From Sphingomonas insulae (lineage in GTDB: Bacteria; Pseudomonadota; Alphaproteobacteria; Sphingomonadales; Sphingomonadaceae): a stretch of DNA of 64,000 nt. The position numbers and the translations under genes are program-made. This document shows positions 44,453-53,351 of this stretch, in pieces. The notes under the pieces are model-generated. The model was not told where the DNA came from. It worked only from the letters and a program-made list of their open reading frames with translations, and did no database searches. The stretch covers positions 1,295,001 to 1,359,000 of the forward strand of contig NZ_CP048422.1 in NCBI RefSeq assembly GCF_010450875.1. The letters run 5' to 3'. The first letter of the stretch is position 1. Every line of letters starts with the position of its first letter.

Positions 44453-44803
44453 ATGTCCTACGCGAATACCCAAGCTGCGGCCGATGCCGTGTCGCAGTTG
44501 CTGTGGCGTCTCGAGGTCCAGCTCGACGAAGCCTTCGCCACCGGTGGCGAATTGCTCGCCGCGCTGCCCCGGGCGCGCACCGCCGCCAACCTGCCGGCGA
44601 TCGCCGGGCAGCAGGCCTTCGAAGTTCTCGGCCAGGCGATCATGGCGATCGGTGCGGCGCGCGGTCACACCGTCGCCGGCCACCGCGTCATCGAAAAGCT
44701 TGGCAAGCAGATCGGGATCGAGAAAAGCTTCGGCGATGAATTGCCGAAGCCGGAATTCGCCCCGACGGGTGCCGACGTCAGTCATCTGCGCGTCGCTGCC
44801 TAG
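44453..44803 (+). CDS. Small helical partner protein of the HTH-membrane regulator
   Basis: 116 residues, mostly amphipathic helix (AAADAVSQLLWRLEVQLDEAFATGGELLAALPRARTAANLP and GQQAFEVLGQAIMAIGAARGHTVAGHRVIEKLGKQIGIEKSF). No signal, membrane segment or catalytic motif. It starts 40 bp after the regulator, preceded by GGAAAGG. The pairing of an HTH-membrane protein with such a protein recurs in sphingomonads; a scaffolding or regulatory role is inference. GTG 44447 is an alternative start. Confidence 0.7.
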   Translation: MSYANTQAAADAVSQLLWRLEVQLDEAFATGGELLAALPRARTAANLPAIAGQQAFEVLGQAIMAIGAARGHTVAGHRVIEKLGKQIGIEKSFGDELPKPEFAPTGADVSHLRVAA

Positions 44804-44848
44804 GTGTCATGGCCTGGCCTCCAGATTGCTCCTTTGGCCGGCCAAGCC

Positions 44849-45316
44849 ATGACACACGTCATGCTGTTCAACCTGCTGCTGTTCGGCGCGTGCGGCTATG
44901 CCTTCTGGGCAGGTGGCGCGCCCGAACGGTGGACCGCGGCGGTGTTCGTGCTGGGCGGGATCGCGACGTCGGTGCTGCCGTTCCAGCAGCGCCTGAGCTA
45001 CCATTCGGTGTTCTGGCCACTGCTGAGCGTCGATGCGGCGATGCTGGTCGTCCTGATCGGGATCGCGTTGCGGGCGAACCGCTTCTGGCCGCTGTACGTC
45101 AGCGCGCTGCACCTCATCACGATCGCGATCCACGGCGTGAAGGCGTTCCAGCCGGACCTGGTGCCTTGGATGTATGCGGGCGCGAGCAGCAAGATCGCCT
45201 ATCCGATGCTGATGCTGCTGGCGATCGGCGCGTGGCGGCATCGCCATCGACTGAACCGTTTCGGGAGCGACCGCGACTGGTCGCCCCTGCGCAAGCCGGA
45301 ATATGACCGATCATGA
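44849..45316 (+). CDS. Multi-pass membrane protein of unknown function
   Basis: 155 residues with four likely membrane segments (MTHVMLFNLLLFGACGYAFW, WTAAVFVLGGIATSVLPF, VFWPLLSVDAAMLVVLIGIAL, and YPMLMLLAIGAW). A cytoplasmic Arg/His-rich tail ends the protein. ATG 44849 is chosen because hydrophobicity starts there. Its stop overlaps the next gene's ATG in an ATGA junction, so the two are probably cotranslated. No family recognised. Confidence 0.7.
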   Translation: MTHVMLFNLLLFGACGYAFWAGGAPERWTAAVFVLGGIATSVLPFQQRLSYHSVFWPLLSVDAAMLVVLIGIALRANRFWPLYVSALHLITIAIHGVKAFQPDLVPWMYAGASSKIAYPMLMLLAIGAWRHRHRLNRFGSDRDWSPLRKPEYDRS

Positions 45317-45789
45317 GTGCCGACATCCGGTTGCTGCGCTGGCCCGAGCGCGACCGCGACGATTACGAACGCCTTGCCGCCGCCATCGAACGCGTCGCGC
45401 GGGTGGCGGCGCGGGGGCGCGGCGAGATCGTCGCGACCGTGCCGACCGGCCCTGAGGAGCCCGACGACGTCGAGCGGGCGCAGGCGCTGCTCGATTATCG
45501 CCGGTATCGCGATGCGGCGGCCGGGCCGTTGGCGGAATTGTTCGGGGAGCCGGGCTGGGACATCCTGCTGACGCTGTTCGTCGCCCTGGAGGAGGGGCGG
45601 ACGATGGCGCCCGCCGCCATCGTCGAGTCGATCCCGATCCGGCCCGCCGTGCTGATGCGCTGGCTGAAGGTGCTGGCATCGCGCGACCTGATCTGGACAT
45701 CGTCCCACGACGGGCAGGCCATGCCGGATGTGGTGTCGTTGACCGATGCCGGCGTGGCGCTCGCGCTGCGCTGCATCGGCAAGGCCTGA
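45313..45789 (+). CDS. Possible winged-helix/MarR-like protein
   Basis: 158 residues. The C-terminal half (WDILLTLFVALEEGRTMAPAAIVESIPIRPAVLMRWLKVLASRDLIWTSS) has the pattern of a winged helix with a recognition helix (RPAVLMRWLKVL) and wing, and the LTDAGVALALRCI end resembles MarR-type proteins. The N-terminal half is charged and helical. Coupling to the membrane gene just upstream (ATGA) suggests the two work together. Assignment rests on pattern only. Confidence 0.6.
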   Translation: MSADIRLLRWPERDRDDYERLAAAIERVARVAARGRGEIVATVPTGPEEPDDVERAQALLDYRRYRDAAAGPLAELFGEPGWDILLTLFVALEEGRTMAPAAIVESIPIRPAVLMRWLKVLASRDLIWTSSHDGQAMPDVVSLTDAGVALALRCIGKA

Positions 45790-45796
45790 AACGGCG

Positions 45797-45982
45797 TCAG
45801 CCGTCGATCAGGCGATCGGCCTCTTCACGCATGATCTCGACACCCTGGCAGACGTGCAGACCCGCCACCGCCAGGTCGAGATCGTCGGCAAGTCGCATTA
45901 ATTCCTCGCCAAGCGCGACCGCGCGCAGCAGCAATTCGGCCCGAATCCTGCGGGTAGCGGGGTCGTGATCGGGAATCGTCAT
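45797..45982 (-). CDS. Small helical protein of unknown function
   Basis: About 61 residues (MTIPDHDPATRRIRAELLLRAVALGEELMRLADDLDLAVAGLHVCQGVEIMREEADRLIDG): one or two amphipathic helices and a single cysteine. It lies just beyond, and convergent with, the winged-helix-like gene. Starts at 46036 and 46051 are also possible and none has a good ribosome-binding site. It may be a real small gene or a chance frame. Confidence 0.4.
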   Translation of the reverse strand: MTIPDHDPATRRIRAELLLRAVALGEELMRLADDLDLAVAGLHVCQGVEIMREEADRLIDG

Positions 45983-46146
45983 CGCGGCGGGTTTTACCCG
46001 CGACGCGGCGCGACGCAACGGCTGGAATCGCTTCATGCGCGGCGGTCGCACGGGGCGGGTGGAGCAAAGCGGGACAACGCACGTTGATCGATGCGACAGG
46101 CCGTTGCGGAGGGGGACCCCGTTGGCGGCACGATGACAGGAGAGCG

Positions 46147-46566
46147 ATGATGGCGGATGAGAATGGCGGCGGTCAGGATGGCGCAGGCCCCATGGGTGGA
46201 GCCGCCGGCGAGGCGATGCGCGATGCGGCCGACAAGGTGCGCGCCGGTTTCACGGACCATGTGATGGACCCCGCCCGCCGCGCGGGAGAGGCTATGCGCG
46301 CCTCTGGCCAGAAGGTGGCGGATGGCAGCGCGACGATCGGTCTCAAGATCATCGAACAGGCCGAACGCAATTCCCATCAGGCGTTCGAGGCGATGCGCGA
46401 GGCGGCGCAGGCCAAGGACCTGAGCGAGGTGATGCGGATCCAGGGCGAGTATCTGCGCGAGCAGGGCCAGCGTTCGATGAACCAGGCGCGTGAGATCGGC
46501 GAACTCATCATGCAATTCGGCCGCGACGCCGTGTCGCCGCTGCGGCCCGGCGGCAGCAACGACTGA
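46147..46566 (+). CDS. Phasin-family protein
   Basis: 139 residues. The C-terminal ~85 residues (IIEQAERNSHQAFEAMREAAQAKDLSEVMRIQGEYLREQGQRSMNQAREIGELIMQFGRDA) match the phasin fold, two long helices that coat polyhydroxyalkanoate granules. The N-terminal ~30 residues are Gly/Asp-rich. No PHA synthase is in this window, and phasin-like proteins can bind other hydrophobic surfaces. ATG 46147 has AGGAGAG ahead; a second ATG follows directly. Confidence 0.85.
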   Translation: MMADENGGGQDGAGPMGGAAGEAMRDAADKVRAGFTDHVMDPARRAGEAMRASGQKVADGSATIGLKIIEQAERNSHQAFEAMREAAQAKDLSEVMRIQGEYLREQGQRSMNQAREIGELIMQFGRDAVSPLRPGGSND

Positions 46567-46652
46567 CGGGTCGACCGCCGCGTCGTTCGCCTTACGACGT
46601 GGCGGATACGCCGGCTGGACCGGCGATACGGCCGGCCCGACCGGCCAGCAAA

Positions 46653-47156
46653 TCAGATCGACGGCATCGGGCGGGCCAGCACCAGCAGGTCGTGCGCGAC
46701 GCCGTCGCTGGCGCGGACATGACCGGTGAGCGTCGCCTCGCGGCGAAAGCCCAGCCCTTCGAACAGGGCGATCGAAGCGGCCTGATCGGGCGTCATCGAC
46801 GCGGTGAGTTTCGCCAGGCCATGGGCATGCGCGATGGCGAGCAGTGCCTCGAGCAGGTCGCGTCCCAGTCCGGCGCCGCGCCGGTCCGGTGCCACCAGCA
46901 GGCGAACCTCGCCGACATGGCCGCTCCAGCCGAGCGGGTCGCGAACTAGCGCCGCGGTGGCGACGATCGCGCCGCTATCCTCGGCGACGAGGCTGTCGAT
47001 CCAGCCTTCGCCGATCGCCTGCTGCCATGCCTCGATCACGCGGGCATGGCGCAGGTCGCGGCCGAGGAACAGCAGATCGTGTTCGGGCAAAGTCGCAGCA
47101 AAGGCCAGCATCGCCGCATCGTCGGTCGGGCGGAAACGGCGGATCGTGTGGCTCAT
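46653..47156 (-). CDS. GNAT-family N-acetyltransferase
   Basis: 167 residues, one GNAT domain. Acetyl-CoA binding is shown by VGEVRLLVAPDRRGAGLGRDLLEALLAIA near 85-113 (the RRGAGLG motif). ASIALFEGLGFRREATL is the conserved C-terminal motif. It starts MSHTIRRFRPTDDAAMLAF. ATG 47156 fits; the longer open frame adds an Arg-rich lead. The substrate is not inferable; the protein lies convergent with the phasin gene. Confidence 0.88.
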   Translation of the reverse strand: MSHTIRRFRPTDDAAMLAFAATLPEHDLLFLGRDLRHARVIEAWQQAIGEGWIDSLVAEDSGAIVATAALVRDPLGWSGHVGEVRLLVAPDRRGAGLGRDLLEALLAIAHAHGLAKLTASMTPDQAASIALFEGLGFRREATLTGHVRASDGVAHDLLVLARPMPSI

Positions 47157-47199
47157 GCGGACGCTCCTGTCATGGATCGGGCCTGTCATGGATCGGGGC

Positions 47200-48810
47200 T
47201 TACGCCGGGCGGGGCGTGCCACCCGGCGCGACCGGCTGCGGACCTTGCGGTGTCGCCTCCAGCGACGAATCGCCACCGAGCACACGGTATAGCGTCACGC
47301 GATTGCTGGCACCGATCAATGTGGTCGACACCAGGGTGCGCTGCGCAGTGTAGAACGAACGCTGCGCATCGAGGCTGGACAGGAACGTGTCGATGCCGCC
47401 CTGATAGCGCGCGTTGACCAGCCGCAGCGTATCCGCTGCGGCGGTCTGGAAGTTGGTTTGTGCGCGCAACTGCGCCGCGAGCGTACCCTGGCGGGCGAGC
47501 GCGTCGGCGGTTTCCTGGAATGCGGTCTGGATCGTCTTTTCGTAGGTGGCGAGCGCGGCGTCGCGCTGCGCCTCGGTATAGCGCACGTTGTTGCGGGCAG
47601 CGCCGGCCTGGAAGATCGGATAGCTGACCGATGGCGCCACCGAATAGTTGAACGCGCCGCCCGAAAAGAGCGACGACAGCGCCGTGCTGGCGAAACCGAC
47701 CAGCCCGGTCAGCGAGATACGCGGGAACAGCGCGGCGCGCGCCGCACCGATTTCGGCATTGTAGGCGCGCAGTTCGTATTCGGATTGCACCACGTCGGGG
47801 CGGCGCAGCAGGATGCCGCTGTCGAGACCGGCCGGCAATGTGGCGATCGTCGTCTGCGCCTCGTCGATCGAGGCGGGGAGCAGCGCGGCATCGACCGGCG
47901 CGCCGACCAGCAATTGCAGCGCGTTGGCATCCTGCGCCACCAGCGTGGTCTGCTGCGCAAGGTCGGCGTTGGCGGTTTCGAGGATCTGTTCGGCCTGGCG
48001 CAGGTCGGTGCGGGCGCTGATCCCCCCTTCCAGCCGGGCGCGGGTAAGGCGGACGCTCTTCTGCGCGCTGGTCGCCGTGTCGCGCGCGATCTTGAGCAGG
48101 CTCTGGTCCGCGGCATAGGTGAGCCACGCGTCGGCGATGTCGCCGACCAGCGTCAGGCGGGTGGCGCGCGCGCCAGCCTCCGTAGCGAAATAGCGATCGA
48201 GCGCGGCGCGGGACAGCGACCGGATACGGCCGAACAGGTCGAGTTCGAAAGCGGTGGTGCCGACCGATGCGGAAAAGGCGCTGTTGCCGGCGCTGCTGGT
48301 GGTGATGGTGCCCGTATTGGTGCCGGTGCCCCCCGTACCTGTGCCCCCGGTGCCCGTACCCGTGCCAGTGCCCGTACCTGTGCCGCCGGTCCCGGTCCCG
48401 CCCGTTCCCGTACCGCCGGTACTGCCGCTGCCCGCCACGCTGCGTGCGCCAATGCCGCCGCCCGAATAGGTGTAGCGGCCCGAGGCATCGACCGCCGGGA
48501 ACAGGTCGGCACGCTGGATGCGATATTGCGCGCGGGCGGCGGCGATATTGGCCGCGGACACGCGCAGGTCGCGGTTGTTGACCAACGCGCGGTCGATCAG
48601 AGTTTGCAGGCGCCGGTCCCTGAACACGTCGCGATAGGTGATCGCCGGCAACGCCGCCTCGCTCTGGCGGAGGTAGGCGTCGCCGACCGGCCATGACGCG
48701 GGGACCGGCAGTTCGGAGCGAACGTATTTCGGCTCCATCGAACAGCCGGCGAGGGCGCTGCCGCCAAGGGCGAGGGCGAGGATCAGGCGAGCATGGATCC
48801 CGGGCATCAT
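47200..48810 (-). CDS. RND efflux outer-membrane factor (OprM/NodT family lipoprotein)
   Basis: 536 residues. A lipoprotein signal with lipobox LAGC (ALGGSALAGC, near 15-23) is followed by the TolC-like trimeric channel fold: DRRLQTLIDRALVNNRDLRV, then RIQRADLFPAVDASGRYTY, FELDLFGRIRSLSRAALDRYFATEAGARATRLTL near 190, and a second half with LLRRPDVVQSEYELRAYNAEIGAARAALFPRISLTG. A stretch of about 45 Gly/Thr residues (roughly 124-170) lies between the first two beta strands, the position of an extracellular loop in OprM. The ATG overlaps the RND pump stop (ATGA). It is the last gene of the efflux operon. Confidence 0.92.
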   Translation of the reverse strand: MMPGIHARLILALALGGSALAGCSMEPKYVRSELPVPASWPVGDAYLRQSEAALPAITYRDVFRDRRLQTLIDRALVNNRDLRVSAANIAAARAQYRIQRADLFPAVDASGRYTYSGGGIGARSVAGSGSTGGTGTGGTGTGGTGTGTGTGTGTGGTGTGGTGTNTGTITTSSAGNSAFSASVGTTAFELDLFGRIRSLSRAALDRYFATEAGARATRLTLVGDIADAWLTYAADQSLLKIARDTATSAQKSVRLTRARLEGGISARTDLRQAEQILETANADLAQQTTLVAQDANALQLLVGAPVDAALLPASIDEAQTTIATLPAGLDSGILLRRPDVVQSEYELRAYNAEIGAARAALFPRISLTGLVGFASTALSSLFSGGAFNYSVAPSVSYPIFQAGAARNNVRYTEAQRDAALATYEKTIQTAFQETADALARQGTLAAQLRAQTNFQTAAADTLRLVNARYQGGIDTFLSSLDAQRSFYTAQRTLVSTTLIGASNRVTLYRVLGGDSSLEATPQGPQPVAPGGTPRPA

Positions 48811-51800
48811 GCAGGCTCCGGCTTGGGGGCGGGGGGCTTGGGGGCGGGGGGCGTTGTTGCCGGATTCGCGGGCGGCATCGGGGGCGCAGGGGGGTGATCG
48901 TCCTGCCCGCCCTGGTGTCCGGTGGGGCGGCCACGCAGCTTGGCGATGCCGTCGCGCACGCCGCGGCGGACCAGCACGAAGAACAGCGGGATGTAGAAGA
49001 TCGCAAGGAAGGTCGCCGACAGCATGCCGCCGATCACCGCGGTACCGATTGCAATGCGGCTGTTCGCGCCCGCGCCGGTCGAGATCGCCAGCGGCAGCAC
49101 GCCGAAGATGAAGGCGAACGACGTCATCAGGATCGGGCGAAGGCGGATCTTGGCGGCTTCCAGCGCGGCATCGATGACGCGCGCGCCTTTGCGTTCGGCC
49201 TGTTCGGCGAATTCGATCATCAGGATCGCGTTCTTCGCCGCCAGCCCCATCGTCGTCAGCAGCCCGATCTGGAGGTAGACATCGTTGGTGAGGCCGCGCA
49301 GCGTCACGAAGGCGATGGCGCCGATCAGCCCGAGCGGGATGACGAGCAGCACGGCGAACGGGATCGACCAGCTTTCGTACAGCGCCGCAAGGCACAGGAA
49401 GACGACCAGGATCGACAGGCCGTAGAGCAAGGGCGCCTGACCCGAGGACAGGCGTTCCTGATAGGACAGGCCCGCCCAGGCGACCGAGGTGCCGGGGATT
49501 TGCGCCGCCAGTTCCGTCATGCGGGCCATCGCATCGCCCGAACTCTTGCCGGACGCGGCAGAGCCCTGGAATTCGTAGGACGAGATGCCGTTGAACCGCG
49601 ACAGCGTCGTCGGGGCGGTCGCCCAGCCGGTGGTGGCGAAGGACGAGAAGGGCACCATCTGGCCGCTGGAGCCGCGCACGAACCATTTCTTCAGATCGTC
49701 GGGCGCGGACCGATAGGGGGCATCGCCCTGCACATACACCCGCTTGACGCGGCCGCGGTCGATGAAGTCGTTGACGTACTGGCCACCCCAGGCGGTCGTA
49801 AGCGTCGAATTGGCATTGGTCTGGGTCAGGCCCAAAGCGGCCAGTTTCTGCTGGTCCATGTCGACGCGCAACGTCGCGATGTCGGGCAGTTCGGTCAGGC
49901 GGACGGAGGCAAGCAACGGATCCGCATTCGCGGCGGCGAGCAGCTTGTCGCGCGCGGCGGCGAACTGGTCCTGGCTGAGGCCGCCGGTGTTCTGCAATTC
50001 CATGGTGAAGCCGTCGGACTGGCCGAGGCCGCGTACCGCCGGCGGCACCAGCGCAAACACCTGTGCATCGCGCAGGCCGCGGAACGCGCCGGATGCACGG
50101 CCGGTAATCGCATCCGCCGTGTTCTCCTTGCCCTTGCGCTGCGACCAGTCGACGAAGTTCAGGAAGCCCTGGCCGGTGTTCTGGCCACTGACGCCGCCAC
50201 CGCCGCCGCCCGCGACGGTGAACAGGACGGAGGTGTTCTTGCCCTCGTTGTTCGCGAAATATTGCTCGACCTGCCGTTGCACCTGCAACGTGCGCGCCTG
50301 TGTCGCACCCGGCGGCAGGCGGAACTGCACAATCGCCGAACCCTGGTCCTCGGTCGGCAGGAAGCCCGTCGGCAGGCGCAGGAACAGCCCGGCGAGCAGG
50401 GCGACGAAGCCGAGGTAGAGGAGCAGGAACAGCCATTTGCGATTGACCACCGCCATCACCGCGGCGGTGTAGCGTTCGACGCCGCGATCGAAGGTGCGGT
50501 TGAACCAGTCGGCCGCCTTGGTGCCCCATCCGGCGATCCTGGGGAAGCGGCGCTTGAAACCCTGGTTCTCCTCTGCCTCCTTCGACTTCTGCTTCAGCAG
50601 CGAGGCGGTGAGCGCGGGACTGAGGATCAGCGCGACGAGCACGGACAGGACCATCGCCGCGACGATGGTGAGCGAGAACTGGCGATAGATGACGCCGGTC
50701 GATCCGCCGAAGAACGCCATCGGCAGGAACACCGCCGACAGGACGAGGGCAATGGCGATCAGCGCGACGGTGATCTCGTTCATCGATTCGATCGTCGCCT
50801 CACGCGGGCTCATGTCGGGATTTTCCTCCATCAGCCGCTCGACGTTCTCGACGACGACGATGGCGTCGTCGACGAGCAGGCCGATGGCGAGGACGAGACC
50901 GAACAGCGTCAGCGTGTTGATCGAGAAACCCGCGAGATAAAAGACCGCGAAGGTGCCGAGCAGCACGACCGGCACCGCGATCGTCGGCACCAGCGTGGCG
51001 CGCCAGCTTTGCAGGAAGACGAACATGACGATGACGACGAGGATCACCGCCTCGATCAGCGTCTTGACGACTTCCTCGATCGACAATTTGATGAAGGCGG
51101 TGGTGTCGTTGGCGTAGGCGACCTTGAGGCCGGGCGGGAAGGTCTTGGCGACGCGCGTGATCTCCGCCTTTACCAGCTCGGCCGTCTCCAGCGCGTCGGC
51201 GCCGGGGGCGAGCAGCACGGCGATGCCGGCGCCGGGATGGCGGTTGATGCGGCTGACCGCGGCATAGCTCTCTGCGCCGAGTTCGATGCGACCGACGTCG
51301 GACAGGCGCACGGTGGCGCCGGACGGCAGCGTCTTGATGATGATGGCGCGGAATTGCTCGGGCGTCTGGAGGCGCGACTGGGCGGTGACGGTCGCGTTCA
51401 GCATCTGTTCGGGGCCGGACGGCAGGCCGCCGACCTCACCCGCCGCGACTTCGGTATTCTGGTTCTGGATCGCGGTCGTGATGTCCGATGGGATCAGCGA
51501 ATAGCTGGCGAGCCGTTCCGGGTTCAGCCAGATGCGCATCGCATATTGCGACCCGAACACGTTGGTGTCGCCGACGCCCTGCACACGGCCGAGCGGGTCC
51601 TGGAGGTTGGAGACGAGATAGTCGCTGACGTCCTGGTTGGTCTTGGTATCCGTCTCGTCATAGACGCCGGCGATCAGCAGGAAGTCGGGGTTCGACTTGC
51701 GGACGACGAGGCCCTGCTGCTGCACCTGTTGCGGCAGACGCGCGACCGCCTGCTGCACCTGGTTCTGCACCTGCACCTGGGCGATGTCGGGGTCGGTACC

Positions 51801-52091
51801 CTTGTCGAAGGTCGCGGTGATCGTCACCGCGCCGCGGCTCGACGAGGACGAGCTGAAATAGAGCAGGCCGTCGATGCCGGTCAGCTGCTGTTCGATGACC
51901 TGCGTCACCGAATTTTGCAGCGTCTGCGCCGATGCGCCGGGGAAGGTGGCGCGTATCGACACCTGCGGCGGCGCGACGTCGGGATATTGCGCGATCGGCA
52001 GGCTCATAATCGCGCCGACGCCGGCGAGCATGACGATGATGGCGAGCACCCATGCGAAGATGGGGCGATCGATGAAGATGCGACTGATCAT
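48807..52091 (-). CDS. RND multidrug efflux inner-membrane transporter (AcrB/MexF-type HAE1 family)
   Basis: 1094 residues with twelve membrane segments and two large periplasmic loops, the standard HAE1 layout. MISRIFIDRPIFAWVLAIIVMLAGVGAIMSLPIAQYPD starts helix 1. GLLVDDAIVVVENVERLMEE near 405 carries the Asp pair of the proton relay, and SPALTASLLKQKS follows. The C-terminal half repeats the pattern with GLAAKNAILMIEFAEQAERKG near 990. It exports diverse drugs and toxins from periplasm and inner leaflet. It follows the adaptor gene by 6 bases and is coupled to the outer-membrane factor. Confidence 0.97.
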   Translation of the reverse strand: MISRIFIDRPIFAWVLAIIVMLAGVGAIMSLPIAQYPDVAPPQVSIRATFPGASAQTLQNSVTQVIEQQLTGIDGLLYFSSSSSSRGAVTITATFDKGTDPDIAQVQVQNQVQQAVARLPQQVQQQGLVVRKSNPDFLLIAGVYDETDTKTNQDVSDYLVSNLQDPLGRVQGVGDTNVFGSQYAMRIWLNPERLASYSLIPSDITTAIQNQNTEVAAGEVGGLPSGPEQMLNATVTAQSRLQTPEQFRAIIIKTLPSGATVRLSDVGRIELGAESYAAVSRINRHPGAGIAVLLAPGADALETAELVKAEITRVAKTFPPGLKVAYANDTTAFIKLSIEEVVKTLIEAVILVVIVMFVFLQSWRATLVPTIAVPVVLLGTFAVFYLAGFSINTLTLFGLVLAIGLLVDDAIVVVENVERLMEENPDMSPREATIESMNEITVALIAIALVLSAVFLPMAFFGGSTGVIYRQFSLTIVAAMVLSVLVALILSPALTASLLKQKSKEAEENQGFKRRFPRIAGWGTKAADWFNRTFDRGVERYTAAVMAVVNRKWLFLLLYLGFVALLAGLFLRLPTGFLPTEDQGSAIVQFRLPPGATQARTLQVQRQVEQYFANNEGKNTSVLFTVAGGGGGGVSGQNTGQGFLNFVDWSQRKGKENTADAITGRASGAFRGLRDAQVFALVPPAVRGLGQSDGFTMELQNTGGLSQDQFAAARDKLLAAANADPLLASVRLTELPDIATLRVDMDQQKLAALGLTQTNANSTLTTAWGGQYVNDFIDRGRVKRVYVQGDAPYRSAPDDLKKWFVRGSSGQMVPFSSFATTGWATAPTTLSRFNGISSYEFQGSAASGKSSGDAMARMTELAAQIPGTSVAWAGLSYQERLSSGQAPLLYGLSILVVFLCLAALYESWSIPFAVLLVIPLGLIGAIAFVTLRGLTNDVYLQIGLLTTMGLAAKNAILMIEFAEQAERKGARVIDAALEAAKIRLRPILMTSFAFIFGVLPLAISTGAGANSRIAIGTAVIGGMLSATFLAIFYIPLFFVLVRRGVRDGIAKLRGRPTGHQGGQDDHPPAPPMPPANPATTPPAPKPPAPKPEPA

Positions 52092-52097
52092 GGCGGC

Positions 52098-53351
52098 TTA
52101 GCCGGCCTTGCTTTGCGAGGCGCCCTGTTGCTGCCCGTCCTTGCCCTGTTGCGGTGGCTTCACCACCTGCGGGCTGTTCGCCGGCACCGCCTTGACCTGC
52201 GCACCGGGGCGCAGGTTGTTGAGGCCCTGCGTGATGATCTTGTCACCGGGGTTGAGGCCGGTGGTCACCACCCAATAGCGGCCCTGCGTGCGCGCGGCGG
52301 TGACGGGCTTCTGCACCGTCTTGCCGTTCTGGCCGACCAGCATCACCGTCGCATTGCCCTTGGCATCGCGGCTCAGCGCTTCTTGCGGCACCAGGAATGC
52401 GCGTTCGTTGATCGCCTGAGCGAAGCTTGCCCGCACGAACATGCCCGGCAGCAGGATGCCTTGCGGATTGGGGATGCGCGCGCGCAGCGTCACCGTGCCG
52501 GTTTCGGTATTCACCAGCGCTTCGGAGAATTCGACGCTGCCGGTCTGGCCATAATCGCTGCCGTCCTCCAGCTTCAGCCGGACCTGCGCCGTCGTCGGCA
52601 CGATGCCGTTTTGCGACAGGCTGCGGCGCAGCGAGAGCATGTCGGCGGCGGACTGCTGGATGTCGACGAACATCGGGTCGAGCCGCTGGATCTGCGCCAG
52701 CGGGTCGGTCTGGCTGGCCGATACGAGTGCGCCAACGGTGAACAGCGACCGGCCGATCCGCCCGGTGATCGGCGCGGGGACGGTGGTGAACTTGAGGTTG
52801 ATCCGTGCCGTTTCCAGCGCCGCGCTGGTCTGCGCGACCGATGCGGTGGCCTGACGCGCGGAGGCGATCGCGTTCGTATATTCCTGCTTCGACACCGCCT
52901 CGATCGCGGCGAGCGGGCGATAGCGTTCGGCCTGGATCCGCAAGGCCTCCTGATTGGCGCGGGCGCTTTGCAGGTTCGCCTGCGCCTCGTTCGCCGCAGC
53001 CCGGTACAGGCGCGGATCGATTTCGTAGAGCGGCTGGCCGCGCTTCACCAGCGATCCTTCGGTGAAGAAGCGGCGGCGGATGATGCCGTTGACCTGCGGG
53101 CGGACGTCCGAGCTTTCGTAGGCGCTGGTACGCGCGGCGAGTTCGGTGACCATCGCCGCGCTGGTCGGCTGGACGACGACATAGCCGACGGTGGTGGGGC
53201 CGCGCCCGGCGCCGCCTGCACCGCCCTTGCCGGCCCCCTTGTCCTGCGATTCGCTGTTGCCGCATCCGGCCAGCAACAGGGCGATCGCAGTCATGGTGAC
53301 GCCGGTGAACAACCGGTGGGTCCGGGTCGAAGCAATGGTCAAATGGGTCAC
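52098..53351 (-). CDS. RND efflux periplasmic adaptor (membrane fusion protein)
   Basis: About 417 residues. A lipoprotein signal (lipobox LLAGC in MTAIALLLAGC) precedes the MFP domains: AYESSDVRPQVNGIIRRRFFTEGSLVKRGQPLYEIDPRLY is the lipoyl-like half, then helical hairpin, then APITGRIGRSLFTVGALVSASQTDPLAQIQRLDPMFVDI, and the beta-barrel and membrane-proximal parts. The C-terminus is Gln/Lys-rich. GTG 53351 (VTHLTIAST) gives a good basic n-region before the hydrophobic core; 53294 (MTAIALL) and 53393 are alternatives. It is the first gene of the three-gene pump operon. Confidence 0.93.
   Translation of the reverse strand: MTHLTIASTRTHRLFTGVTMTAIALLLAGCGNSESQDKGAGKGGAGGAGRGPTTVGYVVVQPTSAAMVTELAARTSAYESSDVRPQVNGIIRRRFFTEGSLVKRGQPLYEIDPRLYRAAANEAQANLQSARANQEALRIQAERYRPLAAIEAVSKQEYTNAIASARQATASVAQTSAALETARINLKFTTVPAPITGRIGRSLFTVGALVSASQTDPLAQIQRLDPMFVDIQQSAADMLSLRRSLSQNGIVPTTAQVRLKLEDGSDYGQTGSVEFSEALVNTETGTVTLRARIPNPQGILLPGMFVRASFAQAINERAFLVPQEALSRDAKGNATVMLVGQNGKTVQKPVTAARTQGRYWVVTTGLNPGDKIITQGLNNLRPGAQVKAVPANSPQVVKPPQQGKDGQQQGASQSKAG

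Noticed and set aside
46567..46652. Small GC-rich inverted repeats between the phasin and GNAT genes as a terminator
   Set aside because: Several short GGCCGG-type pairings are possible but none forms one clear stem, and no T-run follows in either direction.
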